Origin: Xestospongia bergquistia
Taxonomy: Eukaryota; Porifera; Demospongiae; Haplosclerida; Petrosiidae
Assembly: GCA_963965975.1 (NCBI GenBank)
Contig: OZ014415.1
Coordinates: 811,001-875,000 of the forward strand
Reading direction: 5' to 3'
Length of the DNA stretch: 64,000 nt
In this document: positions 25,685 to 39,329 of the stretch, in pieces
How positions within the stretch are numbered: position 1 is the stretch's first letter
How the letters are laid out: every line of letters begins with the position of its first letter
Position numbers and translations under genes: made by a program
Notes under the pieces: model-generated
Databases searched by the model: none
What the model saw: the letters and a program-made list of their open reading frames with translations, nothing else
What the model was told of the DNA's origin: nothing

Positions 25685-26802
25685 ATGGCCGAACCATTAC
25701 CTGTGGAGGGAGATTCAAAAGAAGCAGGTCCTTCTTCTGAAACGACAGAACCCAATGATACAAGCAAAGAAAAACGAGTTAGAGCGTTTATAAAACGTCA
25801 CAAACGTGTCAAACGTCTGGAAAAGAAATTAGAACTCTACCATAGAAAGATTCAACAGACAATGGAGATGGAACTCACGTTAGATGAAATGGACAGTGAT
25901 ACTTCAACATATCTTAAAGAGGATTTAATAAAAAGAAAATTTGTAAAAGTGTGGCATGAACTGTGTGACATTGTTGGCATTTCACCGGAAATACAAGAAA
26001 ATGGTCATTGCCATAGTTACGAGTCCACACCCTATCCTGAAATTAATCGTCGAGTTGAACGTCTTTTGAAATTGGATGAGTTCCCCGACTATTGGGATGT
26101 ATGTCAGCTGGTCAATCGAGTTAACGAGAAACATTCGTTAGGTATTAAAGAAAGGGAAGCAGAATCACTCTCACGCAAAATTTTCACAGAAGTTGGAGAG
26201 CAAATAAAACAAAAAAGAAGGCAGACATATTCTCAATTATTTGGTTCACATTTAACAGACATAATAGAAGAGGATCCTGCTCTTAAAGACCCAATTCTAC
26301 TTGAGCAGTTGAAGTCTAGTGAAGAGTCAGGACGCAAAAGGTTAGAAGAATTGTATGATGAGTTTGCATCACGACAACAAAAGGAAGGAGACCATACTGA
26401 TTCCTCTAATGAAGAAAGAGAGAGCGTGAAGAGAGTAAAATATGATGACATGGAGAATGAAGAACAAACAAGAACAGGTCTAATAAAAGTTTGTATATCT
26501 GAGTTTTAGTTAATCTTTTCTTTATAGATGAAGAAACATCCAACATAGCTGGTGATTCTCATAATAATAGTGATCTAGAAGACATCGAGAAATCATCAGG
26601 CCAATTTGTACAAGATGATACATTAAATGAGACTGTTGAGAGTGAGATAGATTATGGTAATGAGTTAGTATCAGAAAGACAAGATATGTCACCAGAAAGA
26701 CAATATATAGTATCAGAAAACGATTCCAATATTAATCCTGTTCTGGATGACATTATTGTCAATGATAGTTGTGATTCTGATGTGATAGTGATTAGTGATT
26801 AA
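25685..26802 (+). CDS. DAXX: DAXX-like histone H3.3 chaperone
   Basis: DAXX deposits histone H3.3 with ATRX and binds SUMO and PML partners in the nucleus. Exons 25685-26477 and 26528-26802 give 355 aa, about half of human DAXX (740). The helical histone-binding domain lies at about residues 30-240, recognisable as LEKKLELYHRKI, YLKEDLIKRKFVKVWHEL, YPEINRRVERLL, FPDYWDVCQLV, HSLGIKERE and LFGSHLTDIIEEDPALKDPI. An acidic Ser-rich tail follows. The protein ends in DVIVISD, equivalent to the C-terminal SUMO-interacting motif of DAXX (human end IIVLSDSD). The region before residue 30 is short and not obviously the DAXX N-terminal helical bundle. The gene converges on RTK1. It is the intact partner of the broken copy at 43727. 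Function is inferred from the family. Confidence 0.88.
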
Positions 26803-27046
26803 TTATTAATATGTATTGTAATTTACAAGATGTTTCTTTCCTCTCTCTAAATATTCAAAATCCTTTATATCTAAGATGATAATTAATAACAAAAATAAAA
26901 AATAAAAATGACACCATTAATAATTATTGAAATAAGAATTTTATTGTATTATTATTTTAAAACACATACAGCAAACTGTGTTATTAATAAATTATCATTG
27001 AAGGTTCAGTTATAGTTGACTGACAATGATGAATTGTTACCAGCAC
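26803..27046. other. Convergent 3' region, DAXX / RTK1
   Basis: 244 bp, AT-rich, between two stop codons on opposite strands. It holds AATAAAAATG- and AATAAGAATTTTATTG-type words that could serve as poly(A) signals in either direction. It is nearly identical to 44633-44835. Confidence 0.6.
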
Positions 27047-27577
27047 TTACTGAGTAGCTTCGAACAGGAAAACTGCCCTCAAGTTAGGATTATCACAAGC
27101 TGATGTACTGCAAAAGCTGGTCTCTGGTACTGTGACTCTACCAGGAGGTAGGGAGATCCCTCCAGGGGTTGTGGCCATGTTACTTACTGGGGAAGAATGA
27201 AGTGAGTTGCTTTGAGCACGATAACTGTTTGGTAAAGTGAGGTGTAATGGTCTTCTGGAACTTGAAGTACTCTCTGCCTCATGTGTAGGGCTATCCACGT
27301 AACGATTTGAAGGAAAGTTTGTCATCAATTCAACTGGATCTTGTACATTGTTGTTTGGTTCAACTTCAACAAAATTAGAATTTACTCTACTATAACGAGA
27401 GGTGTCTGGTTCATTTGGTTGGCAGCATGTACCTTGTTTCACAAAAGCTAAATCAATATAGTGTTCATTGAAATTGGTTTGTTTTGAGAGCATAGCATCA
27501 AATGTTTGACGTAATGTGACAAATGTTGGACGATAGTCTGGATTTCTATGCCAGCATTCTAACATAACATCATATCT

Positions 27578-27644
<67 letters not shown>

Positions 27645-27653
27645 GAGGGAGAG

Positions 27654-27706
<53 letters not shown>

Positions 27707-29523
27707 CGGAGGGAGGGAGAGAGTTAAATGACAAGGTTTATTTTCAATCTTACACTTCATCTGAGCAATTTTGTGGTTTCTTCATTCTATAGCCATTGAT
27801 CAACATAGAGAGAACATCTTCATTACCAATAGTTGGATAGGGACAACACCCTATTGGAAACAAGATAGACAAACAGATAGAAGAATGAATAAATGGGACA
27901 TACCAAGTGTAGCAATTTCCCATAGAGTCACACCAAAGGACCAAACATCAGATGCAGTAGTAAATTCTCTATCAATAATAGATTCAATGGCCATCCATTT
28001 TAACGGCATTTTCCCCTTTGTTGTTTTAACATAAGCACTATCATTATAGATCATACGTGATAGACCAAAGTCAGTTATTTTAAGAGTTTTTCCTTCATTA
28101 ACTAATATATTACGACAAGCTAAGTCTCTATGAACAATATGAAGACTGACCAGATACTCCTAGAGAAGTTAAGATTAGTTTATTAATAGTTTATTAATAC
28201 TTTGATACATTGATACATTAGTACACTGGTTTATTGTTACATTGGTTTATTGGTACATTGGTTTATTGATACACTGGTTTATTGATACATTGGTTTATTG
28301 ATACATTGGTACACCAGGTTATTGGTACATTAGTACATTGGTTTATTGGTACACTGGTACCTGGTTTATTGGTATTTTTGCATATCTGTATGCTGTTTAA
28401 TGCAATAAATACATTGATACAATGGTAAACAGGAGTTTAACATAATGGTAACAAGTGCATTGGTATAATGGTATTGAAAAGCTGCTAAAAATGTAATGAT
28501 ATTATTTACCATTCCAGAAGTTATCTGGTAAGCAAATGATACTAAATCAATATCCTCCATATTGCCTAGCTCAGAATAAAATTCAAAAGGTTCTTTTTCG
28601 TCTTGTTTTTCGTCTTGTTCTTCAGGGTCTTCCATAAGATCCTGGTATTAGTAATAAATTATTATAATATTATTAATAATATAGTTTAATTGCCTTTTCA
28701 TCTTTTGACATTTCAGTTAGTGTATCAATCTGAAAAAAAGACAAAAAATTGTGTCCCATGAAACTATTGATAATATATCTATCAGTCCATTTATCAAGAT
28801 GTTTATTAGTCCATCCATTCATCCCTTGTACCTTCTTTCTGCAGGCTTTTAGGTAGCTCAATAGATCACCATAAACAACAAACTCAGTAACTAACATCAT
28901 TGGTTCTTGTAATGTAACAGCACCCAACATATTAACAATATGTGGATTGTTGCTTCGTGATATTTTCTTCATTAATTCTATCTCTTTGAGAAAGTCATTC
29001 TTTTCACAGCTAGAGGCAGTGCCTAATACAATATAAATGTCATTATCAATATTAGTTACTACCAATACATGATTTTATGAATCATATCCTTATCAAACAA
29101 TAGGTATGGCTTCTCCGCCATCTTTATATCTGTCCATTCATCCCTTAGTGTGTTGCCCATTTGTTCATCCATGTATCCATTGATCTACTTATCTATCCAT
29201 TTATCCATCCATGTATCCATTGATCTACTTATCTATCCATTTATCCATACATCCATTACACCTTTGAGTAATTTCACTGCAACCATTGGACGATTGATAT
29301 GATGTCTCATGTATGATTTCAGTTTTGGACTAGTGAAATCCTCTTGAAGTTGACCAAGATATACTTCTCCGAAACAACCCTCTCCAAGAGGTTTATTCAA
29401 TTTAATACATTCAGACGGTATTTCCCAGTCATCAATATGAAGAGAAAGAGGGATCACCTGAGTTAGTGTAGGATGGTGTGGCTTGGGTTGGAATATAGCA
29501 AGCATTTCATTGTCATCATTCTG

Positions 29524-29574
<51 letters not shown>

Positions 29575-32500
29575 GTAAATGATGTTTATTCCTAGTTGCA
29601 CTTAAAAAAACATAAAAGTTGAAATAAACAAAATACATCACATTATAAACAGTAAACAATTATTATAGTCAACTCCAAACATGATCACTACGGATATTTC
29701 CTAAAACAACAACAACTAACATGATACAAAATAGAAGTGTAAATTAACAATGAAACAAGAAACACATCATAGATTATTTGCTGTCTTACTGAATACAACC
29801 GGTTAGACATGTTATGAAATTTTCTTTTACGTTTCACAATCAACACACAGATGATACCCAGTATCATAGCAATTAAAATGAAGATAACAAGTATTATTAC
29901 TGTTATGATAACAACTATTGGTGTTGACATTACTAGGAAAGGAAAAGAGAGTAGTACACCATACAATATATATGAGAGAAAAAGACAGACAGACAGTCAT
30001 ATTAAGAGGCATACCTCTTTGACTGGAGGGCAATATTACAGGTGTTTGAGATGAACCAATGGTCTCTAAATAATAGATTAATAATAAATATATTAATTAT
30101 TAGATAGATGTATCAGTGAATGTGTAATTCCATTCACTTGTATTGCTGTTGGTAGTTATAGTAACAGTTGTCATGGTAGCGGATATGTTTACTACATTAT
30201 ATGTACCTGTCATCATTAATGTCATAGTAGTAGTTGATGGTTTTAATGAGTTCATTGATTGTTCTATTAATTTTAATGAAGAACTTAATGGCGGCATATT
30301 GGTTGTTAATGCAGCTGTACTAGTGGGATGAATTGTAGATGACATTTCTTCATGTCTTGTTAAATTTGTTGGACTACTCCATCCTGAATATATAGTAAGG
30401 TTTTGATCCTCAAGAGGAACAATGTAGTAACAACGAATCTACATGGGAAAGAGAGAGAGAGAGAGAGAGAGTTAATTATAAATAATTGTAATTATTATAA
30501 CATACTCTTAAGTAGACAACATTGGTGTCATTGGATACCATAAGTGAGTTAATGTCTTCCACTTTACCTTGTAATAATGTCTAGATTGATGGAATGGATC
30601 AATGAATCAATCAAATGGATCAATACATCAATCAAATGGATCAATGAATCGATCAAATGGATCAATACATCAATCAAATGGATCAATACATCAATCAAAT
30701 GGATGAATGAATTAAAATAATGGATTGATAATTTTATAATGGACAAACTGTATTATACAAACTGTTGATTAATGGACGTATGAACAGACATACTTACCTC
30801 ATCACTAACTAATGTGACATTAACAACATCAAATATATTAGTATCATCATTAGAAGGACCCTCGTAATCCTCACCGACCCAAATCTGATACTGAAGATTA
30901 TCTGTTATATCTCCGTTGAGAGAAGGTGACCAATATATATTAATATCAGATATTTTCATAGTAGATGAGTCCAAATTAGAGGTATGGTCAACATGTAGAA
31001 TATATGTGATGTGATAGATGCTTTGAATAGTATTAAGTGGTGGTGGAGTTAATGGTATACAGATTGTTTGTTGTTGAGCTAGTCCACTCACTTTCCATAA
31101 AATTTGAATCTTATGTGGAAAGGTAAATAAAAAAATAATTTAATTATAATATTAATGTACTAGATTTTGATACTACATAACATAACCTCTTTATAGTGGA
31201 TGCTTACAAGGACACTCTCCTCACTATAGAGGTGTCCTTAGAATAGAGGTTGTATAATACACTAAAGTATTAGTATGGGACTAGAACAAGTGTCCTCAAT
31301 ATAGAGGTTGTATAATACACTAAAGTATTAGTATGGGACTAGAACAAGTGTCCTCAATGTAGAGGTTGTATAATACACTAAAGTATTAGTATGGGACTAG
31401 AACGAGTGTCCTCAATATAAAGGTTGTATAATACACTAAAGTATTAGTATAGAACTAGAACAAGTGTCCTCAATATAGAGGTTGTATAATACACTAAAGT
31501 ATTATAGTATGGGACTAGAACAAGTGTCCTCAATATAGAGATTGTATAATACACTAAAGTATTAGTATGGGACTAGAACAAGTGTCCTCAATATAGAGGT
31601 TGTATAATACACTAAAGTATTAGTATGGGACTTGAACAAGTGTCCTCAATATAGAGATTGTATAATACACTAAAGTATTAGTATGGGACTTGAACAAGTG
31701 TCCTCAATATAGAGGTTGTATAATACACTAAAGTATTAGTATGGGACTTGAACAAGTGTCCTCAATATAGAGATTGTATAATACACTAAAGTATTAGTAT
31801 GGGACTAGAACAAGTGTCCTCAATATAAAGGTTGTATAATACACTAAAGTATTAGTATGGAAATAGAACAAGTGTCCTCAATATAGAGGTTGTATAATAC
31901 ACTAAAGTATTATAGTATGGGACTAGAACAAGTGTCCTCAATATAGAGGTTGTATAATACACTAAAGTATTAGTATGGGACTTGAACAAGTGTCCTCAAT
32001 ATAGAGATTGTATAATACACTAAAGTATTAGTATGGGACTAGAACAAGTGTCCTCAATATAGAGGTTGTATAATACACTAAAGTATTAGTATGGGACTTG
32101 AACAAGTGTCCTCAATATAGAGATTGTATAATACACTAAAGTATTAGTATGGGACTAGAACAAGTGTCCTCAATATAAAGGTTGTATAATACACTAAAGT
32201 ATTAGTATGGAAATAGAACAAGTGTCCTCAATATAGAGGTTGTATAATACACTAAAGTATTATAGTATGGGACTAGAACAAGTGTCCTCAATATAGAGAT
32301 TGTATAATACACTAAAGTATTAGTATGGGACTAGAACAAGTGTCCTCAATATAGAGGTTGTATAATACACTAAAGTATTAGTATGGGACTTGAACAAGTG
32401 TCCTCAATATAGAGATTGTATAATACACTAAAGTATTAGTATGGGACTTGAACAAGTGTCCTCAATATAGAGGTTGTATAATACACTAAAGTATTAGTAT

Positions 32501-35500
32501 GGGACTAGAACAAGTGTCCTCAATATAGAGATTGTATAATACACTAAAGTATTAGTATGGGACTAGAACAAGTGTCCTCAATATAGAGATTGTATAATAC
32601 ACTAAAGTATTAGTATGGGACTAGAACAAGTGTCCTCAATATAGAGGTTGTATAATACACTAAAGTATTAGTATGGGACTAGAACAAGTGTCCTCAATAT
32701 AGAGGTTGTATAATACACTAAAGTATTAGTATGGGACTAGAACAAGTGTCCTCAATATAGAGATTGTATAATACACTAAAGTATTAGTATGGGACTAGAA
32801 CAAGTGTCCTCAATATAGAGGTTGTATAATACACTAAAGTATTAGTATGGGACTAGAACAAGTGTCCTCAATATAGAGATTGTATAATACACTAAAGTAT
32901 TAGTATGGGACTAGAACAAGTGTCCTCAATATAGAGGTTGTATAATACACTAAAGTATTAGTATGGGACTAGAACAAGTGTCCTCAATGTAGAGGTTGTA
33001 TAATACACTAAAGTATTAGTATGGGACTAGAACAAGTGTCCTCAATATAAAGGTTGTATAATACACTAAAGTATTAGTATAGAACTAGAACAAGTGTCCT
33101 CAATATAGAGGTTGTATAATACACTAAAGTATTATAGTATGGGACTAGAACAAGTGTCCTCAATATAGAGGTTGTATAATACACTAAAGTATTAGTATGG
33201 GACTTGAACAAGTGTCCTCAATATAGAGGTTGTATAATACACTAAAGTATTAGTATGGGACTAGAACAAGTGTCCTCAATATAGAGATTGTATAATACAC
33301 TAAAGTATTAGTATGGGACTAGAACAAGTGTCCTCAATATAGAGCTTGTATAATACACTAAAGTATTAGTATGGGACTAGTACAAGTGTCCTCAATATAA
33401 AGGTTGTATAATACACTAAAGTATTAGTATGGGACTTGAACAAGTGTCCTCAATATAGAGATTGTATAATACACTAAAGTATTAGTATGGGACTAGAACA
33501 AGTGTCCTCAATATAGAGGTTGTATAATACACTAAAGTATTAGTATGGGACTAGAACAAGTGTCCTCAATATAGAGGTTGTATAATACACTAAAGTATTA
33601 GTATGGGCAAGTGTCCTCAATATAGAGGTTGTGTAATACACTAAAGTATTAGTATGGGACTAGAACAAGTGTCCTCAATATAGAGGTTGTATAATACACT
33701 AAAGTATTAGTATGGGACTTGAACAAGTGTCCTCAATATAGAGATTGTATAATACACTAAAGTATTAGTATGGGACTAGAACAAGTGTCCTCAATATAGA
33801 GGTTGTATAATACACTAAAGTATTAGTATGGGACTAGAACAAGTGTCCTCAATATAGAGATTGTATAATACACTAAAGTATTAGTATGGGACTAGAACAA
33901 GTGTCCTCAATATAGAGGTTGTATAATACACTAAAGTATTAGTATGGGACTAGAACAAGTGTCCTCAATATAGAGATTGTATAATACACTAAAGTATTAG
34001 TATGGGACTAGAACAAGTGTCCTCAATATAGAGGTTGTATAATACACTAAAGTATTAGTATGGGACTAGAACAAGTGTCCTCAATGTAGAGGTTGTATAA
34101 TACACTAAAGTATTAGTATGGGACTAGAACAAGTGTCCTCAATATAAAGGTTGTATAATACACTAAAGTATTAGTATAGAACTAGAACAAGTGTCCTCAA
34201 TATAGAGGTTGTATAATACACTAAAGTATTATAGTATGGGACTAGAACAAGTGTCCTCAATATAGAGGTTGTATAATACACTAAAGTATTAGTATGGGAC
34301 TTGAACAAGTGTCCTCAATATAGAGGTTGTATAATACACTAAAGTATTAGTATGGGACTTGAACAAGTGTCCTCAATATAGAGATTGTATAATACACTAA
34401 AGTATTAGTATGGGACTAGAACAAGTGTCCTCAATATAGAGGTTGTATAATACACTAAAGTATTAGTATGGGACTAGAACAAGTGTCCTCAATATAGAGG
34501 TTGTATAATACACTAAAGTATTAGTATGGGACTAGAACAAGTGTCCTCAATATAAAGGTTGTATAATACACTAAAGTATTAGTATAGAACTAGAACAAGT
34601 GTCCTCAATATAGAGGTTGTATAATACACTAAAGTATTATAGTATGGGACTAGAACAAGTGTCCTCAATATAGAGGTTGTATAATACACTAAAGTATTAG
34701 TATGGGACTTGAACAAGTGTCCTCAATATAGAGGTTGTATAATACACTAAAGTATTAGTATGGGACTTGAACAAGTGTCCTCAATATAGAGATTGTATAA
34801 TACACTAAAGTATTAGTATGGGACTAGAACAAGTGTCCTCAATATAGAGCTTGTATAATACACTAAAGTATTAGTATGGGACTAGTACAAGTGTCCTCAA
34901 TATAAAGGTTGTATAATACACTAAAGTATTAGTATGGGACTTGAACAAGTGTCCTCAATATAGAGATTGTATAATACACTAAAGTATTAGTATGGGACTA
35001 GAACAAGTGTCCTCAATATAGAGGTTGTATAATACACTAAAGTATTAGTATGGGACTAGAACAAGTGTCCTCAATATAGAGGTTGTATAATACACTAAAG
35101 TATTAGTATGGGCAAGTGTCCTCAATATAGAGGTTGTGTAATACACTAAAGTATTAGTATGGGACTAGAACAAGTGTCCTCAATATAGAGGTTGTATAAT
35201 ACACTAAAGTATTAGTATGGGACTTGAACAAGTGTCCTCAATATAGAGATTGTATAATACACTAAAGTATTAGTATGGGACTAGAACAAGTGTCCTCAAT
35301 ATAGAGGTTGTATAATACACTAAAGTATTAGTATGGGACTAGAACAAGTGTCCTCAATATAGAGATTGTATAATACACTAAAGTATTAGTATGGGACTAG
35401 AACAAGTGTCCTCAATATAGAGGTTGTATAATACACTAAAGTATTAGTATGGGACTAGAACAAGTGTCCTCAATATAGAGATTGTATAATACACTAAAGT

Positions 35501-38500
35501 ATTAGTATGGGACTAGAACAAGTGTCCTCAATATAGAGGTTGTATAATACACTAAAGTATTAGTATGGGACTAGAACAAGTGTCCTCAATGTAGAGGTTG
35601 TATAATACACTAAAGTATTAGTATGGGACTAGAACAAGTGTCCTCAATATAAAGGTTGTATAATACACTAAAGTATTAGTATAGAACTAGAACAAGTGTC
35701 CTCAATATAGAGGTTGTATAATACACTAAAGTATTATAGTATGGGACTAGAACAAGTGTCCTCAATATAGAGGTTGTATAATACACTAAAGTATTAGTAT
35801 GGGACTTGAACAAGTGTCCTCAATATAGAGGTTGTATAATACACTAAAGTATTAGTATGGGACTTGAACAAGTGTCCTCAATATAGAGATTGTATAATAC
35901 ACTAAAGTATTAGTATGGGACTAGAACAAGTGTCCTCAATATAGAGGTTGTATAATACACTAAAGTATTAGTATGGGACTAGAACAAGTGTCCTCAATAT
36001 AGAGGTTGTATAATACACTAAAGTATTAGTATGGGACTAGAACAAGTGTCCTCAATATAAAGGTTGTATAATACACTAAAGTATTAGTATAGAACTAGAA
36101 CAAGTGTCCTCAATATAGAGGTTGTATAATACACTAAAGTATTATAGTATGGGACTAGAACAAGTGTCCTCAATATAGAGGTTGTATAATACACTAAAGT
36201 ATTAGTATGGGACTTGAACAAGTGTCCTCAATATAGAGGTTGTATAATACACTAAAGTATTAGTATGGGACTTGAACAAGTGTCCTCAATATAGAGATTG
36301 TATAATACACTAAAGTATTAGTATGGGACTAGAACAAGTGTCCTCAATATAGAGGTTGTATAATACACTAAAGTATTAGTATGGGACTAGAACAAGTGTC
36401 CTCAATATAGAGGTTGTATAATACACTAAAGTATTAGTATGGGACTAGAACAAGTGTCCTCAATATAGAGGTTGTATAATACACTAAAGTATTAGTATGG
36501 GACTAGAACAAGTGTCCTCAATATAAAGGTTGTATAATACACTAAAGTATTAGTATAGAACTAGAACAAGTGTCCTCAATATAGAGGTTGTATAATACAC
36601 TAAAGTATTATAGTATGGGACTAGAACAAGTGTCCTCAATATAGAGGTTGTATAATACACTAAAGTATTAGTATGGGACTTGAACAAGTGTCCTCAATAT
36701 AGAGGTTGTATAATACACTAAAGTATTAGTATGGGACTTGAACAAGTGTCCTCAATATAGAGATTGTATAATACACTAAAGTATTAGTATGGGACTAGAA
36801 CAAGTGTCCTCAATATAGAGGTTGTATAATACACTAAAGTATTATAGTATGGGACTAGAACAAGTGTCCTCAATATAGAGGTTGTATAATACACTAAAGT
36901 ATTAGTATGGGACTAGAACAAGTGTCCTCAATATAGAGGTTGTATAATACACTAAAGTATTAGTATGGGACTAGAACAAGTGTCCTCAATATAGAGGTTG
37001 TATAATACACTAAAGTATTAGTATGGGACTAGAACAAGTGTCCTCAATATAAAGGTTGTATAATACACTAAAGTATTAGTATAGAACTAGAACAAGTGTC
37101 CTCAATATAGAGGTTGTATAATACACTAAAGTATTATAGTATGGGACTAGAACAAGTGTCCTCAATATAGAGATTGTATAATACACTAAAGTATTAGTAT
37201 GGGACTAGAACAAGTGTCCTCAATATAGAGATTGTATAATACACTAAAGTATTAGTATGGGACTAGAACAAGTGTCCTCAATATAGAGGTTGTATAATAC
37301 ACTAAAGTATTAGTATGGGACTAGAACAAGTGTCCTCAATATAAAGGTTGTATAATACACTAAAGTATTAGTATAGAACTAGAACAAGTGTCCTCAATAT
37401 AGAGGTTGTATAATACACTAAAGTATTATAGTATGGGACTAGAACAAGTGTCCTCAATATAGAGGTTGTATAATACACTAAAGTATTAGTATGGGACTTG
37501 AACAAGTGTCCTCAATATAGAGATTGTATAATACACTAAAGTATTAGTATGGGACTAGAACAAGTGTCCTCAATATAGAGGTTGTATAATACACTAAAGT
37601 ATTAGTATGGGACTTGAACAAGTGTCCTCAATATAGAGATTGTATAATACACTAAAGTATTAGTATGGGACTAGAACAAGTGTCCTCAATATAGAGGTTG
37701 TATAATACACTAAAGTATTAGTATGGGACTAGAACAAGTGTCCTCAATATAAAGGTTGTATAATACACTAAAGTATTAGTATAGAACTAGAACAAGTGTC
37801 CTCAATATAGAGCTTGTATAATACACTAAAGTATTAGTATGGGACTAGTACAAGTGTCCTCAATATAAAGGTTGTATAATACACTAAAGTATTAGTATGG
37901 GACTTGAACAAGTGTCCTCAATATAGAGATTGTATAATACACTAAAGTATTAGTATGGGACTAGAACAAGTGTCCTCAATATAGAGGTTGTATAATACAC
38001 TAAAGTATTAGTATGGGACTAGAACAAGTGTCCTCAATATAGAGGTTGTATAATACACTAAAGTATTAGTATGGGCAAGTGTCCTCAATATAGAGGTTGT
38101 GTAATACACTAAAGTATTAGTATGGGACTAGAACAAGTGTCCTCAATATAGAGGTTGTATAATACACTAAAGTATTAGTATGGGACTTGAACAAGTGTCC
38201 TCAATATAGAGATTGTATAATACACTAAAGTATTAGTATGGGACTAGAACAAGTGTCCTCAATATAGAGGTTGTATAATACGCTAAAGTATTAGTATGGG
38301 ACTAGAACAAGTGTCCTCAATATAGAGGTTGTATAATACACTAAAGTATTAGTATGGGCAAGTGTCCTCAATATAGAGGTTGTGTAATACACTAAAGTAT
38401 TAGTATGGGACTAGAACAAGTGTCCTCAATATAGAGGTTGTATAATACACTAAAGTATTAGTATGGGACTAGTACAAGTGTCCTCAATATAAAGGTTGTA

Positions 38501-39259
38501 TAATACACTAAAGTATTAGTATGGGACTTGAACAAGTGTCCTCAATATAGAGGTTGTATAATACACTAAAGTATTAGTATGGAAATAGAACAAGTGTCCT
38601 CAATATAGAGGTTGTATAATACACTAAAGTATTAGTATGGGACTAGAACAAGTGTCCTCAATATAGAGGTTGTATAATACACTAAAGTATTATAGTATGG
38701 GACTAGAACAAATGTCCTCAATATAGAGGTTGTATAATACACTAAAGTATAAGTATGGGACTTGAACAAGTGTCCTCAATATAGAGGTGTCCTTAATTCA
38801 GTGTGTTTATTGTAAGAGGTTTTATTATGTGGACATATTGGAGTACAAAGTAGTGAGAACAATTTCTCATTCATAAATTCCACTTACTCTATAACGAGCT
38901 CTTTCTTCATTTAATAAAGGAGTCCTATCTCTATCAATAAAGGAATATGATGTTTGTCCATCCTATAGAGAAATGTATATTAAAATATTAATAATTTATC
39001 TATAGGCAATAACCAGCTGTATTTTTAACAGTGTCTATATATCATTAATACATACCAATGGATCTATGTATACACGTTCAGTGGTACCAGATATAGGTGC
39101 CCCAGAGCATATAGTATTACCATATTCTCGATATTGGACTTCAAAGTCCTCTATACCTGACACATCACTGCTACTAACAGACCATGTGATAGTCACATCA
39201 TAACGGTATGTTGTACTGTTCCAATATTTAGTGTACTGAAGACTTGATAGATCTATTTG

Positions 39260-39329
<70 letters not shown>

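Noticed and set aside
27581..27720. Ser-Leu repeat as part of the RTK kinase domain
   Set aside because: It is intronic; splicing at CTCTAG restores the kinase text [11 protein letters not shown].
31240..38791. CRISPR-like appearance of a long regular repeat array
   Set aside because: Units are contiguous 58-bp tandem copies with no unique spacers, inside an intron of a eukaryotic gene; no cas genes are present.
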